From contig JAUCBJ010007495.1 in NCBI GenBank assembly GCA_032718475.1, positions 1 through 22,011 on the forward strand: DNA of 22,011 nucleotides, given 5' to 3'. The notes beneath the pieces were generated by a model. That model saw only the letters and a program-made list of their open reading frames with translations. It was not told where the DNA came from and ran no database searches. The translations under genes were made by a program, and so were the position numbers. Numbering within the stretch: position 1 is the stretch's first letter; the number at the start of each line of letters is the position of its first letter. The DNA comes from Nemertoderma westbladi (Eukaryota > Xenacoelomorpha > Nemertodermatida > Nemertodermatidae). This document shows positions 10,777 through 19,245 of the stretch, piece after piece.

Positions 10777-11180
10777 TTGCCGAATATCATCCCTCAGGAA
10801 TCGGTGACGCCATACATGGGAGTATGCCGGCTTCATTGGCCAGAAGACACGGCGATGCGACCTGTCAAGGGTGGTCGAGGTGGTGGTGTGCCAATAGATC
10901 CTCCATCGGTGTTCGATGTTCCTCCATCGATGATTCCAACTCCTCCAAAGCCACGACCTACAAAAATGTTGAAACACGGAATATCTTACCGGATGAACTC
11001 GAGGATTTTCTTTTAATTGATAAGATAAAATATAATGGGTCTCATGAGTTTAGTTTGGAAATTAAACATCACTTTCAAACTGAATATAAGTGCGATATTC
11101 TCCTACCGGTACAGTCGCCTCATGGAAATCGAACTGGCCCTGTTCCTAAATGGACTATTGAGTTTAACAAGCTGGCAAGC
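10777..11180 (+). pseudogene. Frameshifted coding relic, possible THAP-like (C2CH) zinc-finger end
   Basis: In one + frame (about 10777-10970) the translation holds VCRLHWPEDTAMRPVKGGRG, then DPPSVFDVPPSMIPTPPKPR. The CxxH followed by W, a spacer and a proline-rich PSVF...IPTP end is the pattern I associate with the C-terminal half of THAP-like C2CH domains in invertebrate transposon-derived proteins. The frame stops at 11016. Shifting frame at the AAAAA tract near 10963 gives a continuation, NVETRNILPDELEDFLLIDK, then a further plausible stretch to about 11170. That pattern suggests a one-base indel in a once-continuous exon. The N-terminal zinc-binding cysteines are not visible, so it is partial. 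CATCCCTCAG may be a splice acceptor. The family call is tentative; coding-like composition is clearer than identity. Confidence 0.4.
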
Positions 11181-11279
11181 CTGGAGGGTTCACGGTCCTC
11201 CTACTTAATCAGTACAATAATAATACGTTTTCGTTCGGGTAGGCCTATGTTTCCTTTTCACTTGTTCCCATCGTAGGCG

Positions 11280-11860
11280 ACCTCATGCTCATCCCACCAC
11301 GACCACGACCACCAGTTACGAGTTGGGTAGGCGTCTACCGGCAACCGGTAAGTAATTACGCGCCACACGACGTCATCCCGCCATCCGCCAACATTTATAC
11401 CGGTACGGTAAGCCTACCACCTACCGGCTGGCTACCATCGCACCGTAGGTCTACCGCCTACGCCTACCGGTCAACCGGTAACGGTAGGCTACCGCGTACC
11501 GGTACAGCGGTACTCAAAGTCGTACCGGTATTGTCGTAATTGACAAATGCAGGATTAAACCGTAACCCGTTCCGGTACCGGTACCATATGCATCTGAACG
11601 ACTGGACGGTTAATCTCATAGCATAGCTGCATAGGCCTACCGGTAGTCAGTGCGAAGTCGCCTGCGAACATGGCGAAATATTATATTCACTGCTAGGGCT
11701 AGGCTAGGACCTACCAGCCTACTGCTGTACTGACCTATGACAGTATGAAGATAGGCAGATATGCCTACAGTGGTCAGGTAGTACCGGTCCGGTATGCCTA
11801 CTACAGGCAGACAATCAGACAGTACTAGCAGTGCTAATTAATTACCTTAATTAAATCTTC
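11280..11860. repeat. Cryptically simple palindrome-rich DNA (ACCGGT/TAGGCCTAC)
   Basis: Dense, irregular reuse of ACCGGTA, TACCGGT, TAGGCCTAC and CTACCG words without a fixed period. Short open frames through it reflect composition, not a gene. The same style returns at 20740-21660. It resembles scrambled low-complexity DNA of some marine deuterostomes; this comparison is from memory. Confidence 0.6.
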
Positions 11861-11924
11861 AATTAGGTCATAATGTAGGTCCAAATTTAAAAATCGGCCT
11901 CCGTTAATCGATTTAGAAATAATT

Positions 11925-12167
11925 CAGGTACCTCCATGCCAAATATCAGAATCATTCATTGCGTTCCCTATGACAAGATAGCTTTTTCCTAAACCATGCG
12001 AAAACACGCAAATATAGCGCTCACATCGCACAAATACCATCTCGACACCCAATTTTTTGTATGAGCCTTCGCCATCCCTATATCTAACTTTTGTCCAAAT
12101 TTTGTTTCGATTGATTAATAAATAACTGAGATATCGCTCTGGACACACACACACACACACACACACT
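11925..12167. repeat. Dispersed-repeat-like tail ending in (CA)n microsatellite
   Basis: A stretch ending CTGAGATATCGCTCTGG followed by an uninterrupted (CA)12 tract at 12143-12166. Interspersed repeats with an AGATATCGCTC-like phrase leading into a microsatellite are common 3' tails of invertebrate retroelements, so this may be a truncated copy. No reverse-transcriptase frame precedes it, and the (CA)n-derived ORF on the - strand is not credible. Confidence 0.35.
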
Positions 12168-12179
12168 GTAAAAAATAAA

Positions 12180-12530
12180 TAGCCTTTTCACCATAAAAAG
12201 GTCGCGTATAGCCCTGCTGCACCTCATTTACGGTAAAATGTATTAAACAAATTAATGCAAAGTCCATAAATAATATATGGCTAAAGCTGGTTTATTTCTT
12301 GTGATTCACCATAAAATATTTACGGCAAAATAGGAGCTGCTCTGCTATAATATAGGCGGTAAACCTCTATAATAAAGTTATGGCGAAAATCTGTGGATTT
12401 CCTGGTTCGCCATAAAATAATTATGGTGAAATTGACCCGCTGTATTTAGTCCACCATGGAACATGTTATGGCTAAAATACGTTTATATCTGGTGATTCAC
12501 CATGTACATGCTATGATTTTTGCTATGGGG
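12180..12530. repeat. Cluster of imperfect CCATAAA/TTATGG palindromes
   Basis: At least five imperfect palindromes built on CCATAAAATAATTATGG occur here: near 12190, 12309-12330, 12409-12431, 12452-12470 and 12498-12515. They are often framed by GTGATTCACC. One 23-bp segment (12409-12431) is identical to 21859-21881 at the far end of the window, so this is a dispersed repeat family, probably a small non-autonomous DNA element. No coding potential is seen. Confidence 0.5.
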
Positions 12531-13141
12531 GTATTCCTGGTCACTGATTTCATTTCGAGGTCAGTTTTCACTTTTAGTGAAATCTAGTTTTTCTGTATGT
12601 CTCTCTGTCGGTCTTTCGGACTATCTGACAATCTATCCGTCGAATATGAAGGACACACCATCGATATAAAAGTTTAGTTATAGGGGTTTTCCTGTTCGCA
12701 GAATTCATTTCTATTGTCAGTTTTATCGTTTGATGATTTCCAAATTGTCTGTTTGGCTGTCTGTTATATTTTGACGGACAGACATACAAACAAAAACGAC
12801 AAGGCCAAATTTGAATACTGACATCAGAAATGAAGTCACCGACCAAGAAAACCCATATATAGGAATTTTTTTTAGATAGATAGTATTCTTTTTATTGACG
12901 GGCAGACCGACAGTCCATCGGATAGAGAATAATTTCAAGAAGTATGACAGATCTTGCTAAACCGTTTTCAAATTTGGAATCTTGATATAAATCTGCTCTA
13001 GATGAAATATGGAAAACTTCTTTTAAAACTAAATAAACTAATATTGCAATTCATTGTTAAACAAATTGACAAATAACATAGTAAACAATAACATGACAAA
13101 TAACGTGCTAACAAATATTGCAAAACATTGTTATTTCATGA
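12531..13141. other. 3' flank of the SAM-domain gene; no gene seen
   Basis: About 600 bases without a supported gene. Overlapping - strand open frames at 12574-12938 have no domain and unstable composition. Dispersed CTGTCTGT/GACGGACAGACA words suggest an old retroelement 3' flank. For the - strand gene ending at 13142, a possible polyadenylation signal AATAAA lies at 12896-12891. A 21-bp phrase ending in CATTGTT occurs three times (13038-13058, 13112-13132, 13142-13162), the last overlapping the stop codon. Confidence 0.45.
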
Positions 13142-13531
13142 CTAATATTGAAAAACATTGTTCCTAAGTCGCCCAGCCTGAGAGTTTTTTATTACTTTAT
13201 GACCAGTTATCAAACTTGCAATAAACTCAAAAAAACCATTTGGGAAAACGAAATTAAAAGCGTAAATAAGGCCTAAAGTAAATAAAATAGCGTTGTCAAA
13301 GCCATCCATGACCTTTGCGATAGTGTGTCCCTCGAATGTTATTACGGTATTTATATATTCGTTTTCCTCAGGGTCGAATACGACAATCAGTTTAATTGGT
13401 TGCCCAGTTACATTAACGGCCTCAACATTGTCCGATGTAGAGTCAACATTGTCCTGCCAAACGGTTGTCGGTTGTCGTAGCTCCGAAGTGTCATCATCAT
13501 CTTCATCCCCAAGTAATAAAGATGCCTCTTC
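13142..13531 (-). CDS. Exon 3 (last) of the SAM-domain gene
   Basis: Codes for 129 residues, starting EEASLLLGDEDDDDTSELRQ and ending RLRNNVFQY before TAG (13144-13142). The acceptor is TTCATGTTCATCAG (13532). There is no good start codon at the front, which is why an ATG-based ORF search misses it; the opposite-strand frame at 13293-13535 is its shadow. The sequence TLGLIYAFNFVFPNGFFEFI resembles the C-terminal part of SAMD3-like proteins. Intron 2 is 1080 bp. Confidence 0.68.
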   Translation of the reverse strand, partial: EEASLLLGDEDDDDTSELRQPTTVWQDNVDSTSDNVEAVNVTGQPIKLIVVFDPEENEYINTVITFEGHTIAKVMDGFDNAILFTLGLIYAFNFVFPNGFFEFIASLITGHKVIKNSQAGRLRNNVFQY

Positions 13532-15920
13532 CTGATGAACATGAATAACAACAATTAATGTTATGAAGTTGTATTAAATAAGGGGGTGCGTGTGGGTACA
13601 CCCCCCCCTTCGGTAAAATTTTCACATTTTCGGTTTTTATTTCATCATATGCACAATTTAATGACGATTTCAAATCTTCAAAATTATTATCAAGATCTTT
13701 TTAGCGATAACTTTCTTTCTAACAGTTTGTCCGTCGAAATTTAAGAAGACATCTATACAAACATACCGCCAGACAGACAAATTAGATATCAATCCCCCCC
13801 CCCCCCCCCCCGTTATATTGATATCTCAACCGCACTGGAGACATAAACAAGTTAAAAAAAACCCATAGGTGGGTTACCACACCTTAAGTGATAATTATAG
13901 TGACCTACAAAATTGTATATGTATATTTATATATGTGTATAGACCCCCTACCGCTCCAAAGTAAGTTTATTCGTATATCCACGGTAGGGGGCGTACCGTA
14001 CAGATAGACCCCCTATACCGCTCCAAAGTAAGTTTATTCGTATATCCATGGTAGGGGGCGTACCGTACAGATAGACCCCCTATACCGCTCCAAAGTAAGT
14101 TTATTCGTATATCCACGGTAGGGGGCGTACCGTACAGATAGACCCCCTATACCGCACCAAAGTAAGTTTATTCGTATATCCACGGTAGGGGGCGTACCGT
14201 ACAGATAGACCCCCTACCGCTCCAAAGTAAGTTTATTCGTATATCCATGGTAGGGGGCGTACCGTACAGATAGACCCCCTATACCGCACCAAAGTAAGTT
14301 TATTCGTATATCCACGGTAGGGGGCGTACCGTACAGATAGACCCCCTACCGCACCAAACATATATATAAACACATATATGTACATATATGTGTATTTATT
14401 TATATATGTGTATGTATATTTATACACCACCAATCAACAGCGTGGTCTAGTAAGTGGTGTGTGGTGACATCCCTGTGCTTCAAATCAGGACGGCCTGGTT
14501 CAATCCCTAGATTAGGCAGCACAGTTTGGATACAATAATGTGGTAAAGCTTAGGCCTTTATAAAAAAAAAGCTAATATAAAAAATATATATAAACATAGC
14601 CTTCAACTCACCACAGGAAGAAAAGTGACTGAACCGCCTCCAAAATACTCTCCCAATCCTAGAAGTATTCTCGCTCTCTCGTTAAATCCCCACTCACTAG
14701 CACGGGAAATTTCTCTTGATATGACCTCTCGCCTTGTCCTAGGCGTGACACCTTTGAATATTTTTACTATATTGACAATATGTGGATCAAATTGGGCGTA
14801 GCTTAGTTCCACGAGCGTTAGCATCTTGAACTCTTGTTTAACCTTGTGAAGGAGAGAAGCAATGTATATATAAATGTAAATAAACAGCTAAAAAAAATGA
14901 TCACTACTCTATCTTTACCTACTTCCTTTTCACAATTACCATATAATCGACCAGTAAGCAAACAATAATCATAAATTATGGATAATAGTTATATGGGAAA
15001 AATTCAACCTTAAGTACTCAACTAACAATTTCCATCCGCAATAGTGCTGGGTACACTTTCAAAATATCCGCAACCGACGGTGATTCGGATACAACATATT
15101 CTCGCCTTCTTGAATACGTTGCAGCCATTGCTGTAATTAGTGATGGCAGAGACGGCTGATCATCAGCCATGGCAGCCATAGCCTGGTCTTCCTCTATAAG
15201 CGATGTGGGTTTTCCTGGAAGAAAATTCACTACACCAAGTTTTCCTTTTTTAATGCCTTTGTTGGGACTCACACCTTTCCGTTTTCCAGCATTGACGCTT
15301 ACTTCAGGTACTCCTAATTGCACCATCTCTCGCCTGTAGTCGGACATCCGACTTTGTAATTTTAGTACCCAAAGTTGAATCCCTGTTTTATCGAGAGGAT
15401 CTTTCGATTTAAGTACAGGAAATTTCTCAACCAACAACCCTGCCACAAATTCGAACTGGTATTGCTTTGGATATGGGGCGAATTTAAACATTTCCTGTAC
15501 CAGTGGGGTCAACAAGGAAGACTTTAGCTTCTTCATACATACTAGTTCCGAAACCTCTTTGAGGCCATCTATCCGCTTCACCACATCCAGCCCGTAGTCT
15601 GGAAAAGAAAATGTACATTCAAAGGCTGCCGAAGTATGCTGCCGAAGGCCGAGCCTGAGACTATCCGATGGGCGAGCATCTTCCCCATGCTGATTTAGAT
15701 TAACACTGCCACTAGCGATTGGAACATTGCCACTAGCAATTGCGTCCTGTCGTGCCGACTTTACCAGCCACTGCTGAGCAACTTGGAATTTTAACGATAA
15801 TAATGTCTCCTCAGGTATTAATTGAAGAACTTGTATACTATTAATACCTGCATCTTCAAATTTATTAACAGTATCATCTGTAAATGAGTATCTTGCCAGG
15901 AACTCATTCCATGCTTCCAT
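13142..15920 (-). CDS. Three-exon SAM-domain, SAMD3-like protein (~504 aa)
   Basis: Model: join of 15920-15027, 14842-14612 and 13531-13142, with both introns in phase 0. Residues 3-58 look like a sterile alpha motif (WNEFLARYSF through LKFQVAQQWLVK), a protein-interaction fold. Residues 135-200 (LLTPLVQEMFKFAPYPKQYQ, FVAGLLVEKFPVL, RMSDYRREM) and the motif PSVADILKVYPALL at 281-294 match what I remember of SAMD3-like proteins, multi-copy in fish and invertebrate genomes. A basic stretch at 213-228 may be a nuclear signal. The end is acidic (DEDDDD), then LIVVFDPEENEY, then hydrophobic TLGLIYAFNFVFPNGFFEFI, also SAMD3-like. I chose the Met at 15920 just before the SAM fold; an in-frame Met at 15956 is possible. 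The biochemical role is unknown. It lies 149 bp downstream of the transposase-like gene, same strand, suggesting a partner protein of that element. Confidence 0.72.
13794..13811. repeat. Poly-C homopolymer (18 C)
   Basis: Eighteen consecutive C inside intron 2 of the SAM-domain gene, read as poly-G in the transcript. The length may be uncertain in the assembly. Confidence 0.9.
13941..14359. repeat. 65/67-bp minisatellite in intron 2, each unit able to form a hairpin
   Basis: Six full units start at 13941, 14006, 14073, 14140, 14207 and 14272, with a partial one at 14339. Units are 65 or 67 bp, differing by a TA in CCCCCTACCG versus CCCCCTATACCG. Each unit contains CCCCCTACCG and its perfect reverse complement CGGTAGGGGG about 32 bases apart, so each can fold. 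Single-base variants (GCTCC/GCACC, CCACGG/CCATGG) mark individual units. Confidence 0.93.
14436..14580 (+). mobile_element. tRNA-derived SINE
   Basis: An RNA polymerase III promoter is visible. A box A-like TGGTCTAGTAAGTGG lies at 14443-14457, and a perfect box B GGTTCAATCCC at 14497-14507, with tRNA-like spacing. A non-tRNA tail and an A-rich end (about 14560-14585) follow. The 5' part keeps tRNA-like order but would not fold into a clean cloverleaf, so it is a SINE rather than a tRNA gene. It lies in intron 2 of the SAM-domain gene, antisense to it. Confidence 0.7.
14612..14842 (-). CDS. Exon 2 of the SAM-domain gene
   Basis: Codes for 77 residues (VKQEFKMLTLVELSYAQFDP to GGGSVTFLPV), rich in charged residues with TPRTRREVISREISRASEWG in the middle. 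The acceptor is TTCTCTCCTTCACAAG, ending at 14843; the donor is GTGAGT at 14611-14606. Intron 1 is 184 bp. Joining to exon 1 turns PALLRMEI into PALLRMEIVKQEF without a frame change. Confidence 0.7.
15027..15920 (-). CDS. Exon 1 of the SAM-domain gene
   Basis: Codes for 298 residues: the SAM-like fold, linker, SAMD3-like middle region and basic segment. It ends at codon ATT, followed by donor GTTAGT (15026-15021). Reading on without splicing meets TGA at 15020-15018 after only two codons, which fits an intron start. The frame is open up to 15956. Confidence 0.75.
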
Positions 15921-16069
15921 TATAAAGATAAACCTCAGAATATCATAAATATACAATGCAACAATAGTTTCAATTAATTACACGATACACATTCGGCCTA
16001 AGCTTTATACAGATTAATATCCCTGTATCCATGATGAGGTAAAATTGTGACACACCAACAATATAGATG
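15921..16069 (-). other. Short spacer between transposase-like and SAM-domain genes
   Basis: A 149-bp interval with no AATAAA on the coding strand. On the - strand, the sequence ATTTATGATATTCTGAG just before the SAM start could be a splice acceptor. The two reading frames may therefore lie on one alternatively spliced transcript; this cannot be decided from sequence alone. Confidence 0.35.
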
Positions 16070-18850
16070 TTATTGTAAGTTTACACAACTGACTACTTCC
16101 CCCAAGTTAAATATATGTTTATGCTTTCGTGGAATACAGAATGAATGACTTTTATGTTTATACCCATGTAAGGGGTAGTAATCAAACAAGTCCAAATCCA
16201 GTTTACCTTCGAGCACAATACACTTATCATATCGAATAAAGTTAGTCAAAACATGCATATGCAACGCGTCATTTAGTTCATAATCATAGGCTTTACAAAT
16301 AATATATATATGTGTAACAGTCTTAGGAAAAATATAGAGAATTTCCCAATACTCATTTGTTTTAATATTGAACAAATATTGACCTAGTTTGTACTGAGTA
16401 CCAAAACTAGTTATTGCCCTGCAAGATTTTAATGATGTACAGTTGTTGTTACCGATTACTAAATTTGAATTGAGCATCTCTATAATGTCATTAGGAAGAT
16501 GGTTTAGAGCAGACAACTTCTGCGATTGGATTGGCGACAATGATGGAATTGCATTCGAAGTGAGGGTCCCAGTTTCAATGAAATATGTGACCTGCATCTG
16601 GTGCCTCTCAGCCATAGTCTTTAAGGGGTTAATGAAGTTTGCTGTCTTTGTAACTAGTTTTTTGAAATAAGAATGCTTTGCTTCATTCCGAAAAACGCTA
16701 TACTGCGCTAAAGGTCCATACTTTAAAAACAAACTGGGATAATGGTCTAGGAAGTGATGCTTAGGTTTTAGAGAATAATCTGGAAAACAATGCTTGTAAA
16801 GAAGTTTATGTTCTCTAATAAGCCCGCTTAGCAATATGACGTCATTTTGTGTTACAGCCGGAGCAAAGACTATTTCAATTATGTCCTTAAGTAGCAATAA
16901 AATTTCCCAGTATAGAAGTTCAGAATGGATGATGTCATTTTCGAAAATAATAGGAATAAATCTTAATAGAGTTCGTATTTCAGCTGCAGTGCCATGGAAG
17001 TTATTGTGATTTGGTTGCAGTGCTGAATATGGCTTATTAAATGCATCTTTACCCATGAAAGGAAAAGTATTAATTGCTTGGTTGATGTCAGCTAATGTTA
17101 GCATAGAAACATCCGAAGCAGCAATGGCATTGAGACATAAAGAAAGTTCCAGGGAACCTAGTCCCTCCAGCAGATCATGCATTGGATCAGGTGGGAGCCC
17201 TTCTGTAACATGAAAGGATTGTAATTCATTCAACAAGCAACTATTTTTGATGCCAAATATTGATGCACTGGAAAAGTCTAGTTGCAAGAGCTGCAATTCA
17301 TATAAATCCTTAGTCCTATCTACAAAATACATTTCCTGGTTCAGATCTTGTATATCTGAACTCGTGCAAAGACAAAATCTACATGGATGATGGACATTGG
17401 GGGAAAAGGATTCAATAAACCCACCAATAGAATGTGCTCCCAGATTATCTGATGTCAAGTAACAAGCAACAACCCTTACTAGTTTACCAGCAAACCTTCC
17501 ACCAAAGTCGACACCATACTCAAGAACTTTAAGTTCCTCAACCATGGTTTTCAGTATCACATCAAATCCAAACATCTTCACATCGTCACAATGGGCAATA
17601 ATAGCAAGATTAATCAGTCTTATAGAAGAACGCATATGCAATGGTAGATTCAAAAGAACCCAATAAACAGCACTACATTTATTTTTCTTTCTAGTTGTAC
17701 CAAGTGGATTTGTAGCACCGAAATCATCATAGTAAAGTCCTATCTTCAAGGTATATTTGTCTGTATCCTGATAAAATTTGTTACCTTTGTAATATGATCC
17801 AGATTCAAAAGACCACAAAACGTAATCATCTGAAGGAAACTCATTACCAAAACATAAGTACTTACAAACTTGCTCATTATTTAAAAAAACTGTTAGCATA
17901 TCTTTTATAGATATGTAATAGTAGAACTTTATCTTTTTACTGGCCAAAGTTGAATTTGACAACATTATCTTTGATGGCTGGCAGTAACTTGGCAACTGTT
18001 GCAAGAATTGTTTCAACTTATATGAAGTTGATAAGGAGTTATCAATATCATGCAAACTAGATCCAGTAGGGGAGCAAAATTGTTGAAGAGGAAAATTTGA
18101 CTGCATTTCATTGCACACATTCTTATCAAAACCATGAAGTTGCTCAAGGTATTCGAATGACAACATGTTAAGTTGGTTTATATCACCAATCATATTCATT
18201 GTTTGCGATTCTGGAACACCGTATATAACATTACATTTCAGGAGGAATAATGCCACACTTGTTTGTAATGAAGAATAGCTACAGCTTCTCGACTCTATTA
18301 ATGTGCTGGATTGGTTACAGAACTGGGACGAAGGAGTAATTTCAGCACATTCATGTTCAGTTGCATCGAAATTATCATTGCAATCATCAATGCAAACATT
18401 AGAATACAAGAACTTATCTTTAAAAAAGGATGATGGGGGTTTTGATTGGTCGAAATATTGAGTAGAATGGGTTTTTGAAAGATGAGAACTAAATGTAGAT
18501 TTACTAACAGATGAATAAGAACAACCTTTAAAGGGGCATTCCTTCAGATCGTCTGAATGTTGAGAATAAATGTGGCTACGTAAGCTCTGATATGAATCCA
18601 TAGCGTCAAGACATATGCTGCAATGTAAAGCTAATGGCTGCATATGCGAAGAACTAATGTGAGCCTTCAATGAATTGAAGTTCTTGGTTTTAAAAAAGCA
18701 GTTGTCATAAACACAAGGAAGTGGGGTAACTGAAGCTGAGATCATATGGTCGATCTTATAATGAAGGAGCAGTTCATTTACGTTACAGTATTTACGGACT
18801 CCACACAAGTTGCACACAAACATGGCAGGAGTTATTTCAGAAACCTCCAT
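16070..18850 (-). CDS. C2H2 zinc-finger DDE-like transposase (tnp2/CMC-like), 926 aa
   Basis: A single uninterrupted 926-codon frame. An in-frame TAG lies 15 bases upstream of the ATG, which supports this start. Four C2H2 fingers occupy residues 13-35 (C13, C16, H30, H35), 46-69, 77-98 and 105-128, probably for DNA binding. After a variable linker the core begins: GLYYDDFGATNPLG (371-384, D375/D376), VYWVLLNLP (395-403), TSDNLGAHSIGGF (466-478, D468), a CxxC knuckle HPCRFC (489-493), PPDPMHDLLEG (553-563), KPKHHFLDHYP (695-705) and RNEAKHSYFKK (721-731, E723). This order resembles CACTA/EnSpm (CMC) tnp2-type transposases and related metazoan proteins. Which Asp/Glu are catalytic is inferred. 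The frame is fully intact, so the gene is either young or under selection. Opposite-strand frames inside it are shadows. It is 149 bp upstream of the SAM gene. Confidence 0.83.
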   Translation of the reverse strand: MEVSEITPAMFVCNLCGVRKYCNVNELLLHYKIDHMISASVTPLPCVYDNCFFKTKNFNSLKAHISSSHMQPLALHCSICLDAMDSYQSLRSHIYSQHSDDLKECPFKGCSYSSVSKSTFSSHLSKTHSTQYFDQSKPPSSFFKDKFLYSNVCIDDCNDNFDATEHECAEITPSSQFCNQSSTLIESRSCSYSSLQTSVALFLLKCNVIYGVPESQTMNMIGDINQLNMLSFEYLEQLHGFDKNVCNEMQSNFPLQQFCSPTGSSLHDIDNSLSTSYKLKQFLQQLPSYCQPSKIMLSNSTLASKKIKFYYYISIKDMLTVFLNNEQVCKYLCFGNEFPSDDYVLWSFESGSYYKGNKFYQDTDKYTLKIGLYYDDFGATNPLGTTRKKNKCSAVYWVLLNLPLHMRSSIRLINLAIIAHCDDVKMFGFDVILKTMVEELKVLEYGVDFGGRFAGKLVRVVACYLTSDNLGAHSIGGFIESFSPNVHHPCRFCLCTSSDIQDLNQEMYFVDRTKDLYELQLLQLDFSSASIFGIKNSCLLNELQSFHVTEGLPPDPMHDLLEGLGSLELSLCLNAIAASDVSMLTLADINQAINTFPFMGKDAFNKPYSALQPNHNNFHGTAAEIRTLLRFIPIIFENDIIHSELLYWEILLLLKDIIEIVFAPAVTQNDVILLSGLIREHKLLYKHCFPDYSLKPKHHFLDHYPSLFLKYGPLAQYSVFRNEAKHSYFKKLVTKTANFINPLKTMAERHQMQVTYFIETGTLTSNAIPSLSPIQSQKLSALNHLPNDIIEMLNSNLVIGNNNCTSLKSCRAITSFGTQYKLGQYLFNIKTNEYWEILYIFPKTVTHIYIICKAYDYELNDALHMHVLTNFIRYDKCIVLEGKLDLDLFDYYPLHGYKHKSHSFCIPRKHKHIFNLGEVVSCVNLQ

Positions 18851-18989
18851 TACAGCATTACGCTATGCGCCTATCACATCACAGTTGCAATCAAATGTTT
18901 TTATCCTAGACATAACCTAACCTATACATATACAAATATGTATGTCTGTATGTACCAGTAGGCCTACTTAAGTTTTAATAAGAATTAAG

Positions 18990-19095
18990 AATTTCAACTT
19001 TATTTTTTAAAATTCAACTTTTTATTAAAATTCAACTTTTTATTAAAATTCAACTTTTTATTAAAATTCAACTTTTTATTAAAATTCAACTTTTG
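18990..19095. repeat. 18-bp AT-rich tandem repeat upstream of the transposase-like gene
   Basis: TTCAACTTTTTATTAAAA repeats with an exact 18-bp period (starts at 19013, 19031, 19049, 19067 and 19085), with a looser copy at 18993. It lies about 140 bp upstream of the - strand transposase-like ATG, so it could be a subterminal repeat or in the promoter region; there is no direct evidence for either. Confidence 0.9.
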
Positions 19096-19245
19096 AAGTA
19101 GGGCCTACTTGTCCGGTACTGGCATCGGTAGGCCTACGAGGTACCGTCGACACCCTAATGTGGGCATACTTTTTTAAAAAAACGGCAATATATTTATTTT
19201 AATTTTAAGGGGCCTATCACTAAATATAATTAAATGAAACTTTGA

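Noticed and set aside
10768-10977. - strand 69-codon ORF rich in Trp, Arg and His
   Set aside because: Opposite-strand shadow of the THAP-like relic, with implausible composition.
12574-12938. Two overlapping - strand ORFs of 71-90 codons
   Set aside because: Different frames of the same CTGTCTGT-rich non-coding DNA, with no conserved motif.
13293-13535. + strand 80-codon ORF rich in serine
   Set aside because: It is the shadow of exon 3 of the - strand SAM gene; the serine run is the reverse complement of the Asp/Glu-rich segment.
14436-14520. A functional tRNA gene
   Set aside because: Box A and box B are present but I could not form acceptor and anticodon stems, and an A-rich tail follows; a SINE fits better.
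16443-16670. + strand ORFs inside the transposase-like gene (also 18746-18961)
   Set aside because: Antisense shadows of the 926-codon frame.
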